Assembly: GCA_031278495.1 (NCBI GenBank)
Contig: JAITKG010000122.1
Location: 1 to 28,946 of the forward strand
Reading direction: 5' to 3'
Length of the DNA stretch: 28,946 bases
DNA from: Prevotellaceae bacterium
GTDB lineage: Bacteria; Bacteroidota; Bacteroidia; Bacteroidales; UBA932
A model generated the notes under the pieces. The model was not told the DNA's origin and searched no databases. It saw only the letters and a list, made by a program, of their open reading frames with translations. A program made the translations under genes and the position numbers. Numbering within the stretch: position 1 is the stretch's first letter; the number at the start of each line of letters is the position of its first letter. Positions 6,793 through 15,809 of this stretch are shown piece after piece.

Positions 6793-7965
6793 ATGAGCAT
6801 TGATTTTTCACACATTCCTTCTTCTATTAAAGAAAAAAGCAACAGCGAACTCACTACTTCTATTTTTATTTTTAAGGCAGTTCGTTACAAATGGCTAATT
6901 TGTTTCGGGCAAGCGGCATTACCTTATGTACTGTGGGTTCCCGGCATTAAATTTTTCCTGCGTAAAACTGTTTTCAATCATTTCTGCGGCGGCGAAACAT
7001 TGGATGATACAAAAAAAATAATACAAAATTTAGCGGCTCACAATGTAAATGCCATTTCCGATTATTCTGCCGAACAGTCCGGCACGAAAGAGAAGCAGGA
7101 GGAAACACGTAAAAATATTTTACAATCCATAAAATTTGCAGCGCAGCAAAAAAATGTGCCGTTTGCCTGTGTGAAAATTACCGGCATCTGTGCGCGCCCG
7201 TTACTGGAAAAGATTTCAAAGCAGGAACCGCTCACCGGGAGCGAGCAAGAAGCCCGCAAAGAGTTTGACGGACATTTGGACGCCTTGTGCAGAGCGGCGG
7301 CTGAACAGGGGAAAAAAATATTTATCGACACTGAAGAAACATGGATAAACCCTGCCATCAATGAAGCGGCGGAGCGGATGATGGCAAAATATAACCGCGA
7401 AAAACATGTGGTTTATACGACCATCCAATTTTACACAACCGGCAGTTTAGCTTACTTGCAACACTTGATAGATACGGCTCCGTACAAGGTAGCGCTGAAG
7501 CTGGTGCGTGGCGCATATCACGAACAGGAGAATGAACGCGCCATAAAAATGGGGTATCCGTCGCCCATTTTACCCAACAAGGAAGCGGTGGACAGGAACT
7601 ATAACGAGGGGTTGCGGGTGTGTATTAAAAATCTCGGCAAGGTGTCATTTTGCGCTGCCACGCATAATGCCGGAAGCATCGAATTATTGATGCAATTGAT
7701 GAAAGACTACGGGGTGGAGGCGAATAGCGATATTGTGTCGTTCTCGCAACTCTACGGCATGCGCGACAATCTTACGTATGAACTGGCGGGAAATGGGTAC
7801 AATGTGTCCAAATATATTCCTTACGGTCCGCTCAAAGAAACGTTGCCTTACCTTATTCGCCGCGCGCAGGAAAACGCCGGTATCAGCGAACAAATGGGCG
7901 ATGAACTGCAACTGCTGCTACGGGAAAAACAGGCAAGGGTAAGCTCAAATAGTAAATGCAACTAA
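6793..7965 (+). CDS. Proline dehydrogenase (FAD-dependent, PRODH family)
   Basis: This 390-residue stand-alone PRODH domain would oxidise proline to pyrroline-5-carboxylate and pass electrons via FAD to quinone. The TIM-barrel motifs appear in order: FIDTEETW (177-184), KLVRGAYHEQE (236-246), CAATHN (287-292), SQLYGMRDNLTYELA (318-332), KYIPYGP (340-346) and LIRRAQENAG near 354-363. The Arg pair in RRAQEN is the usual substrate carboxylate contact. No P5C dehydrogenase domain follows, so this is the monofunctional form; the partner enzyme is not in the window. The stop at 7963-7965 abuts the rsfS promoter. Confidence 0.93.
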   Translation: MSIDFSHIPSSIKEKSNSELTTSIFIFKAVRYKWLICFGQAALPYVLWVPGIKFFLRKTVFNHFCGGETLDDTKKIIQNLAAHNVNAISDYSAEQSGTKEKQEETRKNILQSIKFAAQQKNVPFACVKITGICARPLLEKISKQEPLTGSEQEARKEFDGHLDALCRAAAEQGKKIFIDTEETWINPAINEAAERMMAKYNREKHVVYTTIQFYTTGSLAYLQHLIDTAPYKVALKLVRGAYHEQENERAIKMGYPSPILPNKEAVDRNYNEGLRVCIKNLGKVSFCAATHNAGSIELLMQLMKDYGVEANSDIVSFSQLYGMRDNLTYELAGNGYNVSKYIPYGPLKETLPYLIRRAQENAGISEQMGDELQLLLREKQARVSSNSKCN

Positions 7966-7966
7966 A

Positions 7967-7998
7967 TTTGCCCTACTCCCAAAAAATTCGTACATTCG
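7967..7998 (+). promoter_or_regulatory. Promoter of the rsfS-ftsH operon
   Basis: TTTG (7967-7970), a 20-nt spacer, then TACATTCG (7991-7998), one mismatch from TAnnTTTG. Transcription would start near 8005, before the ATG at 8026, which supports the long N-terminus of RsfS. Confidence 0.6.
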
Positions 7999-8025
7999 CA
8001 AGTTCATTTCACCAAGAAACAGCGC

Positions 8026-8526
8026 ATGACGAAAACAGTCAAGAAAATAATCAACAAGGAAACAACGGCGAAAACGCCCGGTAAAACATCTATCGCCAAA
8101 AAAACGGCGGCTACGAAAAAAAATGTTGCCAAAAGTAAAAGCGCGCCCAAAAAAAACACGCGGGCAATTAAAAAAATCACTTCGGTGGACGTGATCGCGC
8201 AAGCATTGCTCGATAAGAAAGCGCACGACGTCGTGTCGCTGGATTTGACGCCCATAGACGCTGCCATTTGCGACCATTTTGTGATTGCCCATGCCGATTC
8301 CGGCACGCAGGTAACCGCCCTGTCCGATAATGTGGAAAAAGAAATGTACGAACGTATGCAAGAAAAGCCTGTGCGCATACAGGGAAAAGAAAATGCGCTT
8401 TGGATTATCGTGGACTATGGCGACGTGGTAGTGCATATTTTCCAGACCGCGTGGCGCCTGTTCTACCGCCTCGAAGAACTTTGGGCAGACGCTATACAAA
8501 AAAATTACAATGAAAACTCGAAATAA
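8026..8526 (+). CDS. rsfS: Ribosomal silencing factor RsfS with basic N-terminal extension
   Basis: The C-terminal part (about residues 54-166) is the Iojap/RsfS domain that binds ribosomal protein L14 and blocks subunit joining in poor growth conditions. It shows HDVVSLDLTPIDAAICDHFVIAHADSG split over 67-93, then GKENALWIIVDYGDVVVHIFQ and WRLFYRLEELW. The first ~50 residues are low-complexity and strongly basic (Lys, Thr, Ala repeats, many KK pairs), which is unusual for this short family. The promoter at 7967-7998 supports the ATG at 8026, and no later Met precedes the domain. ftsH follows after 11 bp, a conserved Bacteroidota pairing. Confidence 0.92.
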   Translation: MTKTVKKIINKETTAKTPGKTSIAKKTAATKKNVAKSKSAPKKNTRAIKKITSVDVIAQALLDKKAHDVVSLDLTPIDAAICDHFVIAHADSGTQVTALSDNVEKEMYERMQEKPVRIQGKENALWIIVDYGDVVVHIFQTAWRLFYRLEELWADAIQKNYNENSK

Positions 8527-8537
8527 CCGGTAAACGA

Positions 8538-10493
8538 ATGAACGGATCCCTACCTCCTTCCCAACAACGCCCGCAATTGCCGCGTAAAAACAATACCCCA
8601 AAAAAAGGATTGAATCCTGTGTGGATTTGGATAGTTTTGGGAGGCATATTTATTTATTTTTGGACGTCCTATAACTCGGTTGAACCGCAGAAAGCCGAAT
8701 GGCAGGAAGTGAAAGAACAGATGCTGCCTTCCAATGATGTGGAACGCCTGTCGATTGTTACCAACCAAGACCGCGTGAATGTATATATCCGGAAAGACAG
8801 CTTGGTGAAATACAAAAACCGTTTTTCCACGTTCCCGAAAGAAGGACCGCATTTCTACTTTATCAGCCAGCCCGATTTCAACGTGTTTCAAACGGTAGAA
8901 GCGATCAACGCCGGGACGCCGGAAGAACGCCGCGTGAAAATAGAAACCGAAGTGCATAATAATTATTTTGCACGCATATTGGACTGGCTGCTGTTTCCCG
9001 TATTGCTCATCGCTTTATGGTTTTTACTTTTCCGCGGTATGTCGCGTGGCATGGGCGGCGGCAGCGGCGGTATGGGCGGCATTTTTACGGTAGGCCGTTC
9101 CAAAGCGCAATTATTCGACAAGGATAATAAAAATAAAATTACGTTCAAAGACGTAGCAGGCTTGGAAGAAGCTAAAGTCGAAGTGATGGAAATTGTGGAT
9201 TTCCTTAAGAATCCGAGGAAATATACGGACTTGGGAGGTAAAATCCCAAAAGGCGCATTGCTTGTAGGACCTCCGGGCACCGGAAAAACACTGCTGGCAA
9301 AGGCTGTAGCGGGGGAAGCCGACGTACCGTTCTTTTCCATGTCTGGTTCTGATTTTGTAGAAATGTTTGTAGGCGTGGGGGCGTCGCGCGTACGCGACCT
9401 GTTCCGTCAGGCAAAAGAAAAAGCGCCGTGCATTGTATTCATTGACGAAATTGACGCTGTAGGGCGCGCGCGCAGCAAAAATGGCGGTTTCACAGCCAAC
9501 GACGAACGCGAGAATACCTTAAACCAGCTACTCACCGAGATGGATGGCTTTGGTTCTAACAGCGGCGTGATTATCCTCGCCGCCACCAACCGCGCCGATG
9601 TGCTTGATGGCGCATTGATGCGCGCCGGCCGCTTTGACCGCCAAATTCACGTGGATTTGCCGGAACTGAAAGAACGCACCGAAATTTTTAAAGTACATTT
9701 GCGTGGACTGAAACTTGTCGACGGTTTCGATTTGGATTTCCTGTCCAAACAAACGCCCGGCTTCTCCGGCGCCGACATTGCCAACGTGTGCAATGAAGCG
9801 GCATTGATTGCGGCGAGGAAAAATAAACCGCTTATCGACAAGCAGGATTTCTTGGATGCGATTGACCGCATTGTAGGCGGGCTGGAACGGAAGAGCAAAA
9901 TTATTTCGGCAACGGAAAAACGCACGATTGCATTTCATGAAGCGGGGCACGCCACCGTGAGTTGGTGGCTGGAACATGCCAATCCATTATTGAAAGTAAC
10001 TATCATCCCGCGCGGGCGCGCATTGGGCGCAGCATGGTACTTGCCCGAAGAGCGGCAGATTACTACCACCGAACAGATGCTGGATGAAATGGCTGCTACC
10101 CTTGGCGGACGCGCTGCCGAAGAATTGACGTTCGGTAAAATTTCCACCGGCGCCATGAATGATTTGGAGAAAATCACCAAACAGGCGTATGCGATGGTGG
10201 CGTATTTCGGCATGAGCGAGAAAATCGGCAACATCAGCTATTACGACTCCACAGGGCAGCATGATTATGCCTTCAAACATCCGTACAGCGAAAAAACGGC
10301 GGAATTGCTGGATACGGAAGTGAAACGTTTGGTCGATGCGTCATACAAACGTGCAAAAGAAATTCTAACAGTGCATCGCGAAGGCTTTACCCAATTGGCG
10401 GAACAGCTACTCGAAAAGGAAGTAATTTTTGCAGAAGATTTGGAAAAAATATTCGGCAAACGCGCATCGCATGCAAACACAATAACACAGTAA
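8538..10493 (+). CDS. ftsH: ATP-dependent zinc metalloprotease FtsH
   Basis: This 651-residue membrane-anchored AAA+ protease degrades misassembled membrane proteins and regulators. A first transmembrane helix lies near residues 28-45, a periplasmic loop follows, and a second helix lies near 150-168, followed by a Gly/Met-rich linker. Walker A is GPPGTGKT (244-251), Walker B is in IVFIDEIDAVGRAR, and the second region of homology is ATNRADVLDGALMRAGRFDR. The zinc protease motif is HEAGH (467-471). Size and order are canonical. It sits second in the operon, 6 bp before cdsA. Confidence 0.98.
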   Translation: MNGSLPPSQQRPQLPRKNNTPKKGLNPVWIWIVLGGIFIYFWTSYNSVEPQKAEWQEVKEQMLPSNDVERLSIVTNQDRVNVYIRKDSLVKYKNRFSTFPKEGPHFYFISQPDFNVFQTVEAINAGTPEERRVKIETEVHNNYFARILDWLLFPVLLIALWFLLFRGMSRGMGGGSGGMGGIFTVGRSKAQLFDKDNKNKITFKDVAGLEEAKVEVMEIVDFLKNPRKYTDLGGKIPKGALLVGPPGTGKTLLAKAVAGEADVPFFSMSGSDFVEMFVGVGASRVRDLFRQAKEKAPCIVFIDEIDAVGRARSKNGGFTANDERENTLNQLLTEMDGFGSNSGVIILAATNRADVLDGALMRAGRFDRQIHVDLPELKERTEIFKVHLRGLKLVDGFDLDFLSKQTPGFSGADIANVCNEAALIAARKNKPLIDKQDFLDAIDRIVGGLERKSKIISATEKRTIAFHEAGHATVSWWLEHANPLLKVTIIPRGRALGAAWYLPEERQITTTEQMLDEMAATLGGRAAEELTFGKISTGAMNDLEKITKQAYAMVAYFGMSEKIGNISYYDSTGQHDYAFKHPYSEKTAELLDTEVKRLVDASYKRAKEILTVHREGFTQLAEQLLEKEVIFAEDLEKIFGKRASHANTITQ

Positions 10494-10499
10494 CCCTCC

Positions 10500-11351
10500 A
10501 TGAAAAATTTGCTTACACGCACCGCCAGCGGGATTGTTTTTATAGGCATAATGGTTGGTTGCCTTTTGGGCGGCGACATTCCCTACGTTTGCCTGATGTT
10601 ATTTTTGTTGGTGGGCATGTTGTCCGAGTTTTATGAATTGACTATTGGAAAAGGAAAATGGCTGCAAAAAACCACCGGCATCTTGTTCGGCGCGTCCATG
10701 TGGGCGGCAAGTTTTTTCCTCTTTAAAAACCGGTCGCCTTATTTCGATGCGAAGGGTTTTATAGCATTAACAATGTTGTGCTTTTTTGTACTCTGGTTGG
10801 TATTACCGGTTGTCCAACTGTTCCGGAAAGAAGAAAAACCTTTTTTGATTACTGCCTATGTGCTGTCGGGCGTCCTGTATATTGCCGTTCCCTTGTCATT
10901 GGTCAATTTTCTGGGGGCAACCGACCGCCCGGTATTATTAGGGCTGTTCATCATTCTTTGGAGCAACGACGTGGGGGCATACGTGTTCGGCATGTTGTTC
11001 GGGCAAAAAGGGAAACACAAATTATGCCCGTCCATTTCGCCGAAAAAATCATGGGAAGGCTTGGTCGGCGGCGTCCTCGTTGCGCTGGCGTCCGGTTATG
11101 CGCTAATGTCGCTGGGATTACTTCCATTTGGAATATTTTCCACATTATCCATATCCCTGCTCCTTGCGGTATCCGGCGTGTTTGGCGACTTGATAGAGTC
11201 CATGCTTAAACGCAGCGCTGGGGTGAAAGATTCCGGCAAACTCATTCCGGGACACGGCGGACTGCTCGACCGCTTCGATGCGGCATTGCTGGCGTTGCCG
11301 GTAGCTTGTACCTGTATATTTATTCTTTCACTTTTAGCCTTGCCGGAATGA
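10500..11351 (+). CDS. cdsA: Phosphatidate cytidylyltransferase
   Basis: CdsA makes CDP-diacylglycerol from phosphatidic acid and CTP, the branch-point step of phospholipid synthesis. The 283-residue protein has about seven to eight hydrophobic helices. The family signature is complete at the C-terminus, residues 234-260: SMLKRSAGVKDSG, then PGHGGLLDRFD with the metal- and substrate-binding Asp residues. SPKKSWEG is also present upstream of it. Its stop overlaps the psd start by 4 bp (ATGA at 11348-11351), so the two are translationally linked. Confidence 0.96.
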   Translation: MKNLLTRTASGIVFIGIMVGCLLGGDIPYVCLMLFLLVGMLSEFYELTIGKGKWLQKTTGILFGASMWAASFFLFKNRSPYFDAKGFIALTMLCFFVLWLVLPVVQLFRKEEKPFLITAYVLSGVLYIAVPLSLVNFLGATDRPVLLGLFIILWSNDVGAYVFGMLFGQKGKHKLCPSISPKKSWEGLVGGVLVALASGYALMSLGLLPFGIFSTLSISLLLAVSGVFGDLIESMLKRSAGVKDSGKLIPGHGGLLDRFDAALLALPVACTCIFILSLLALPE

Positions 11352-12001
11352 AAATCCATAAAGAAGGATATAGAATTATTGTAGCGTGCGCAATGGCGGC
11401 AATACTTATTGCCGGCGTGCCCGCTGTGTGTTTCGGCGCCGGCTGGGTTTCCGGCATAGCAGCAGTGGCGGCGCTGTGGGCTTTTTCATTCGTATGCTAC
11501 TTTTTCCGCGCCCCCTCGCGCATGCCTGTAATTGGCGACAAGGTCATACTGTCCGCCGCTGATGGAAAAGTTGTGGTTGTAGAAGAAGTATATGAACCGG
11601 AATACCTGAAAGCACGCTGCATACAGGTCTCTGTTTTCATGTCGATATTCAATGTGCATGCCAATTATTACCCGGTGAGCGGGACGATAACTTATTTCCG
11701 GTATCATCCCGGAAAGTATTTAGTGGCGTGGCATCCGAAGTCATCGGAAAAGAACGAACGCACCACCGTAGTGGTTAATCACAACGGCGTGCCGGTACTG
11801 TTCCGGCAGATAGCCGGGCTGCTTGCACGTCGTATTGTCTGCTATGCAAAAGAAGGAGCAACCGTGCAACAGGGTAGCGAAACCGGTTTTATCAAGTTCG
11901 GTTCGCGGGTAGATATTTTCCTTCCGTTGGGCACGGATATTAAAGTAAAGGAAGGCGACAAAGTAAAAGCGACACAAACAGTCATTGCAAAATTAGCATG
12001 A
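11348..12001 (+). CDS. psd: Phosphatidylserine decarboxylase (short, pyruvoyl type)
   Basis: Psd converts phosphatidylserine to phosphatidylethanolamine. The 217-residue size and two early hydrophobic helices fit the short archaetidylserine/phosphatidylserine decarboxylase subclass. The self-cleavage site is the Gly-Ser in FIKFGSRVDIFLP, with Ser186 becoming the pyruvoyl group. Other conserved pieces are ADGKVV, FMSIFNVHANYYPVSG and ERTTVVV. An upstream in-frame ATG at 11306 lies inside cdsA and is unlikely; the ATG at 11348 overlaps the cdsA stop. The PssA partner that would make phosphatidylserine is not in the window. Confidence 0.93.
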   Translation: MKIHKEGYRIIVACAMAAILIAGVPAVCFGAGWVSGIAAVAALWAFSFVCYFFRAPSRMPVIGDKVILSAADGKVVVVEEVYEPEYLKARCIQVSVFMSIFNVHANYYPVSGTITYFRYHPGKYLVAWHPKSSEKNERTTVVVNHNGVPVLFRQIAGLLARRIVCYAKEGATVQQGSETGFIKFGSRVDIFLPLGTDIKVKEGDKVKATQTVIAKLA

Positions 12002-13107
12002 ACAAACTTGCGCGATACATAATAATTACTGCAGCGGTGGCGCTGGTTGCTTTCCTGGCATGGTATTTCAGCAATATTTTGGCTTACCTTATTGTTGCCG
12101 CTGTCTTATCCATTATCGGCAAACCGTTGATGCAGGCATTAGGCAAGGTACGCATCAAGGAATACCGGTTGCCGCGCGTGCTGTGTGCAGCGATTACTTT
12201 GATAGTTATCTGGAGCGTATTTTTTTCTATCATCTTCTTCCTGCTGCCGGCAGTGGTTAATTTAATCAATCAATTATCCCATATAGATATCCAGCAGGTG
12301 CTGCTGGATATGGAACATTCATTGGATACAGTGCAGGCATGGATAGTACAAACCATACCGGGCGTTGATGCCGGCTTTTCATTGCGCGATGCGATAGCCG
12401 GCGGGCTGACGGATTTTTTCAGCAATACGGTACTCCTGAATTTCTTCGGCTCGGTAACCAATACCATCATCGGTTTCGTTGTCGGCGCATGTATTGTGTC
12501 GTTTATTACATTTTTCTTTTTGAAGGAAGAAAATTTATTTACGCACGGCGTGCTGTTGCTTTTCCCTGCAAAACATGAAAAAAATGCAGCGACGGCGCTG
12601 AATTCCGTCAATCAATTGCTTTCGCGGTATTTCATCGGGTTATTCATTGACGTGCTGTGCATGGCGATTTTGGTAACGCTCGGCTTGACATTGGCGGCAG
12701 GCTTGCCGTTCCGCATAGCGGTAGTGTTGGGTTCGCTTTCCGGCATCCTGAATGTGATTCCGTATATCGGCAGCATTACCTCCGCACTGACCGGCATATT
12801 GATTGGCGTGTTGATGCACATTAACGGGTTGGGCAATACTTCCGACGTGTGGGTCGTCATTATTACGATGGCATGTGTCTATATCGGCGCGCAAACGGTT
12901 GATGCGGCGGTGTTGCAACCGTTCATTTATTCTAAAAGCGTACGCACGCATCCGCTGGAAATATTTTTGGTGATACTGATTGCCGGCAGCGTTGGCGGCA
13001 TCTTGGGTATGCTGGTCGCTATCCCTACTTACACAGTGGCGCGCGTATTTGCCAAGCAGTTTTTTAATCAGTTCAGGGTGGTACGGAAACTAACGGAAAA
13101 AATATAA
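11998..13107 (+). CDS. AI-2E family transporter (PerM/YdiK-like permease)
   Basis: This 369-residue integral membrane protein has the family layout: two N-terminal helices, a long extracytoplasmic stretch (about 90-140), then a block of helices with a central amphipathic loop. Typical phrases are LNVIPYIGSITSALTG, in the conserved glycine/proline region, and an AVLQPFIYSKSVRTHPLEIF stretch ahead of the last helices (GSVGGILGMLVAIP). Family members have been linked to autoinducer-2 export or to sodium/proton exchange; substrate is not predictable here. The start overlaps the psd stop by 4 bp (ATGA), so it is part of the operon. Confidence 0.9.
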   Translation: MNKLARYIIITAAVALVAFLAWYFSNILAYLIVAAVLSIIGKPLMQALGKVRIKEYRLPRVLCAAITLIVIWSVFFSIIFFLLPAVVNLINQLSHIDIQQVLLDMEHSLDTVQAWIVQTIPGVDAGFSLRDAIAGGLTDFFSNTVLLNFFGSVTNTIIGFVVGACIVSFITFFFLKEENLFTHGVLLLFPAKHEKNAATALNSVNQLLSRYFIGLFIDVLCMAILVTLGLTLAAGLPFRIAVVLGSLSGILNVIPYIGSITSALTGILIGVLMHINGLGNTSDVWVVIITMACVYIGAQTVDAAVLQPFIYSKSVRTHPLEIFLVILIAGSVGGILGMLVAIPTYTVARVFAKQFFNQFRVVRKLTEKI

Positions 13108-13109
13108 AA

Positions 13110-13871
13110 ATGCAGATTCTTTTGACCAATGATGATGGCTATCGTGCGCCGGGATTAGCGGCGCTAATTGAAATTATGAAGCCCTACGGGCAAGTAACGG
13201 TTGTGGCGCCGGAGGACATGCAGTCAGGCATGTCAAGCGCACTGACTACCAAAATACCGGTGCGCCTGCGGAAAATCACTTCCGGAAAAGGGCTGGAAAT
13301 TTATGCCTGTAGCGGAACGCCGGTTGATTGCGTGAAGCTGGCGATGAGTTGCATCCTTCCGGAAAAACCGGATTTGCTGGTCTCCGGCATCAACCATGGC
13401 ATCAATGCATCAAGTGCGGTGATTTATTCCGGCACGCTGGGAGCCGCAATGGAAGGCACGTTGTATGGCGTCCCGTCCATTGGCTTTTCACTGGCAGACG
13501 ATGCGCAGGATGCCGATTTTAATAGCTGTAAAATTTATGGGACGAAAATAATTGACCGGACGCTGCAACATCCCTTTGCGCCGCATGTGTTTTTGAATGT
13601 AAATTTTCCTGCCTTGCCGGCAGAAAAAATAAAAGGCGTCCGCTTAGCGCGGCAGCATAAGGGCTCGTGGATAAAAGAATTTGAAAAACGCACCGACCCG
13701 CATGGATTCGACTATTACTGGCTCACCGGGCAATTTGTGAACCATGAACCCGGCGCCCTTGACGCAGACGAAAACTTGTGCAGAAACGGCTACATTTCCA
13801 TTGTCCCGCATCAGTTGGACATGACGGAATACAGCGAACTGCAACGCCTGCAAAAAGAATGGCAATTTTGA
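13110..13871 (+). CDS. surE: 5'/3'-nucleotidase SurE
   Basis: SurE is a divalent-metal nucleotidase acting on nucleoside monophosphates and sometimes short polyphosphates, linked to stationary-phase survival. The 253-residue protein begins MQILLTNDDGYRAPGL with metal ligands Asp8 and Asp9; Ser39 (in QSGMSSA) and Asn95 (in SGINHGIN) complete the site. GTPVDC and YSGTLGAAMEG are also typical. It starts 2 bp after the permease stop, and is the last gene of the rsfS operon before a repeat-bearing gap. Confidence 0.97.
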   Translation: MQILLTNDDGYRAPGLAALIEIMKPYGQVTVVAPEDMQSGMSSALTTKIPVRLRKITSGKGLEIYACSGTPVDCVKLAMSCILPEKPDLLVSGINHGINASSAVIYSGTLGAAMEGTLYGVPSIGFSLADDAQDADFNSCKIYGTKIIDRTLQHPFAPHVFLNVNFPALPAEKIKGVRLARQHKGSWIKEFEKRTDPHGFDYYWLTGQFVNHEPGALDADENLCRNGYISIVPHQLDMTEYSELQRLQKEWQF

Positions 13872-13991
13872 GTTAAGGGTTAAGAACGCTGGCGACGGAA
13901 ACAATTTACAGATGTATAAATTCAGGCTGGCGCGCCAGCAGAATAGATCACATTAGCACATTAACTAAGCTAACCCTAACGTCTAAAAAAA
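13872..13991. repeat. Short repeat-bearing gap after surE
   Basis: This 120-bp gap holds dispersed words: TTAAGAACGCT at 13880, TTTACAGAT near 13901, the 14-bp perfect palindrome GCTGGCGCGCCAGC (13926-13939), and CACATTAGCACATTA (13949-13963). The palindrome could act as a terminator or a REP-like element; no T-run follows. Confidence 0.7.
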
Positions 13992-15809
13992 ATGATTCGC
14001 AGGATTATTTTATTCGGCAGTATTTTTCTCTACTTCGCTATCGTTTTCTGTTTTGGGAAAACGGTTTTTAGCTTTGTGCATGCCGCTATGGGCGGGGGCA
14101 TGAGCCTTGCCGGACTGTTCGCCATACTCTATCATGGCTTCGCGATGGATATGTCGATGAGCGGCTACCTTTCCATCCTGCCCGGATTGATACTGATTGC
14201 TTCGGTATGGCTTCCGCCAAAGGCAGTGGCGCGGGTGTTCAATATTTATTTCATGACGATACTTTTCCTGATAGCTGTGGTAACAGTAACGGATATTATT
14301 TTGTATCCGCATTGGGGATTTCATTTCGATTCCATGGTGTTCCTCTATCTCCGGCAACCGGGCGAAGCATTGGCGAGCGCAACGACAGGGGAACTGTCAG
14401 GAGGTATTGCGGGTATTGCCATTTTCACTGGCGTCGCCTGTACCGGTTATGCCCTTATCATCCGGAAGCAAACGCTGGCATTGCGCACACCGCGTTCCCT
14501 CCCGCTTACGCCGGCGGTTTTGCTGCTGCTCACCGGCGCATTGTTTTTGCCAATACGGGGAAGCCTGACGACTTCTACGATGAATCCCGGCAGGGCATTT
14601 TTCAGCGGGAACATGTTCTATAACCATGCTGCGGTGAATCCGGTTTTCAATTTTTTCTACTCCTTTGCCAAAGCGGAAGATTTTGCGATGCAGTATTCGT
14701 TTTTCGACGAAGAAAAAGCGGCGGCGATTTTCGACGGGCTCCACCGGCAGCAGGCAGGCGGCGTTACCGCGCCGTTGCTGGCAAACAACCGTCCGAATAT
14801 TATCCTGTTTATCCTTGAAAGTTTTGTGGCAGATATTGCACTGGATTCGGTGGTTGCGCCCAATATGCGCCGCTTTGCGAAAGAAGGCGTTTTCTTCCCA
14901 AACTTTTATGCCAACAGTTTCCGTACCGACAAGGGCATGGTGGCGGTGATGAGCGGTTATCCGGCGCACCCGACGGTGGCGCTGATGAAATATCCACAGA
15001 AAACGGAATCCTTGCCAACCATTTCAAAGTCGTTGAAGCAGGCGGGCTACGGAAATATGACTTTCTATTATGGCGGCGACGCCGATTTCAGCAACATGCG
15101 TTCTTATATTGTCGGCGAATGCGGCATAAAAGATATTGTATCCGACAGCGATTTTCCGGCAAAAGCGCGCCGGACGAAGTGGGGCGCGCCCGACGAATAC
15201 CTCCTTGAACGGCTTTTCCGCGACTTGCTGGAAAAGGAACAGCCTGCGCCATTCTTCAAGCTGGCGTTAACGTTGAGCAGCCATGAGCCGTTTGACGTGC
15301 CGGTAAACAAATTCAGGCAACCCTTCCTCAATTCCGTACACTACACCGACAGTTGCCTCGGGCGGTTTGTCGAACGCCTGCAAACCACTGCCGCATGGGA
15401 TAACACCCTGCTTATATTCGTTGCCGACCACGGCTATGGCTATTTGCCGGAGATGAGCGGACATGACCCGCGCCGTTTCCGTATCCCGATGATTTGGCTG
15501 GGCGGCGCAGTAGCGCAGCCGCAGGTCGTCGAAGCATACGGCTCGCAAAACGACCTTGCCGCAACTTTGCTTGCACAATTGGGCATGCACTGCGGCGATT
15601 TCAAATTCAGCAAAGACCTCTTGAATACCGGCACGCATAAATTTGCGTTCTACGCCTATGTCAATGGTTTTTCGATGACCGACGCCACCGGCAGCGTGAT
15701 TTACGACAACGACGCCCAAACGGCGATTTACCAGGAGGGCAACCCCGCCCTCGAAGAACAGGCAAAAGCTTTTTTCCAAATGATGTACCTTGATCTGGAA
15801 AACAGGTAA
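13992..15809 (+). CDS. LTA synthase-like sulfatase-fold membrane enzyme
   Basis: The 605-residue protein has about five N-terminal hydrophobic helices (roughly residues 5-210) followed by an extracytoplasmic alkaline phosphatase/sulfatase-superfamily domain. The layout and catalytic set match LtaS-like enzymes: Glu276 in FILESF, the nucleophile Thr312 in SFRTDKGMVAVMSGYPAHP, and Asp479-His480 in FVADHGYGY. LSSHEPFDVPVN is also typical. Such enzymes transfer phosphoglycerol or phosphoethanolamine onto lipids or glycans. In a Gram-negative bacterium without teichoic acid the target is more likely a glycolipid or osmoregulated glycan, which is inference. Likely transcribed separately from surE. 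Confidence 0.88.
   Translation: MIRRIILFGSIFLYFAIVFCFGKTVFSFVHAAMGGGMSLAGLFAILYHGFAMDMSMSGYLSILPGLILIASVWLPPKAVARVFNIYFMTILFLIAVVTVTDIILYPHWGFHFDSMVFLYLRQPGEALASATTGELSGGIAGIAIFTGVACTGYALIIRKQTLALRTPRSLPLTPAVLLLLTGALFLPIRGSLTTSTMNPGRAFFSGNMFYNHAAVNPVFNFFYSFAKAEDFAMQYSFFDEEKAAAIFDGLHRQQAGGVTAPLLANNRPNIILFILESFVADIALDSVVAPNMRRFAKEGVFFPNFYANSFRTDKGMVAVMSGYPAHPTVALMKYPQKTESLPTISKSLKQAGYGNMTFYYGGDADFSNMRSYIVGECGIKDIVSDSDFPAKARRTKWGAPDEYLLERLFRDLLEKEQPAPFFKLALTLSSHEPFDVPVNKFRQPFLNSVHYTDSCLGRFVERLQTTAAWDNTLLIFVADHGYGYLPEMSGHDPRRFRIPMIWLGGAVAQPQVVEAYGSQNDLAATLLAQLGMHCGDFKFSKDLLNTGTHKFAFYAYVNGFSMTDATGSVIYDNDAQTAIYQEGNPALEEQAKAFFQMMYLDLENR

Noticed and set aside
7945..8601. Long minus-strand open frames opposite rsfS
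   Set aside because: They are shadows of a well-recognised gene and show no motif.
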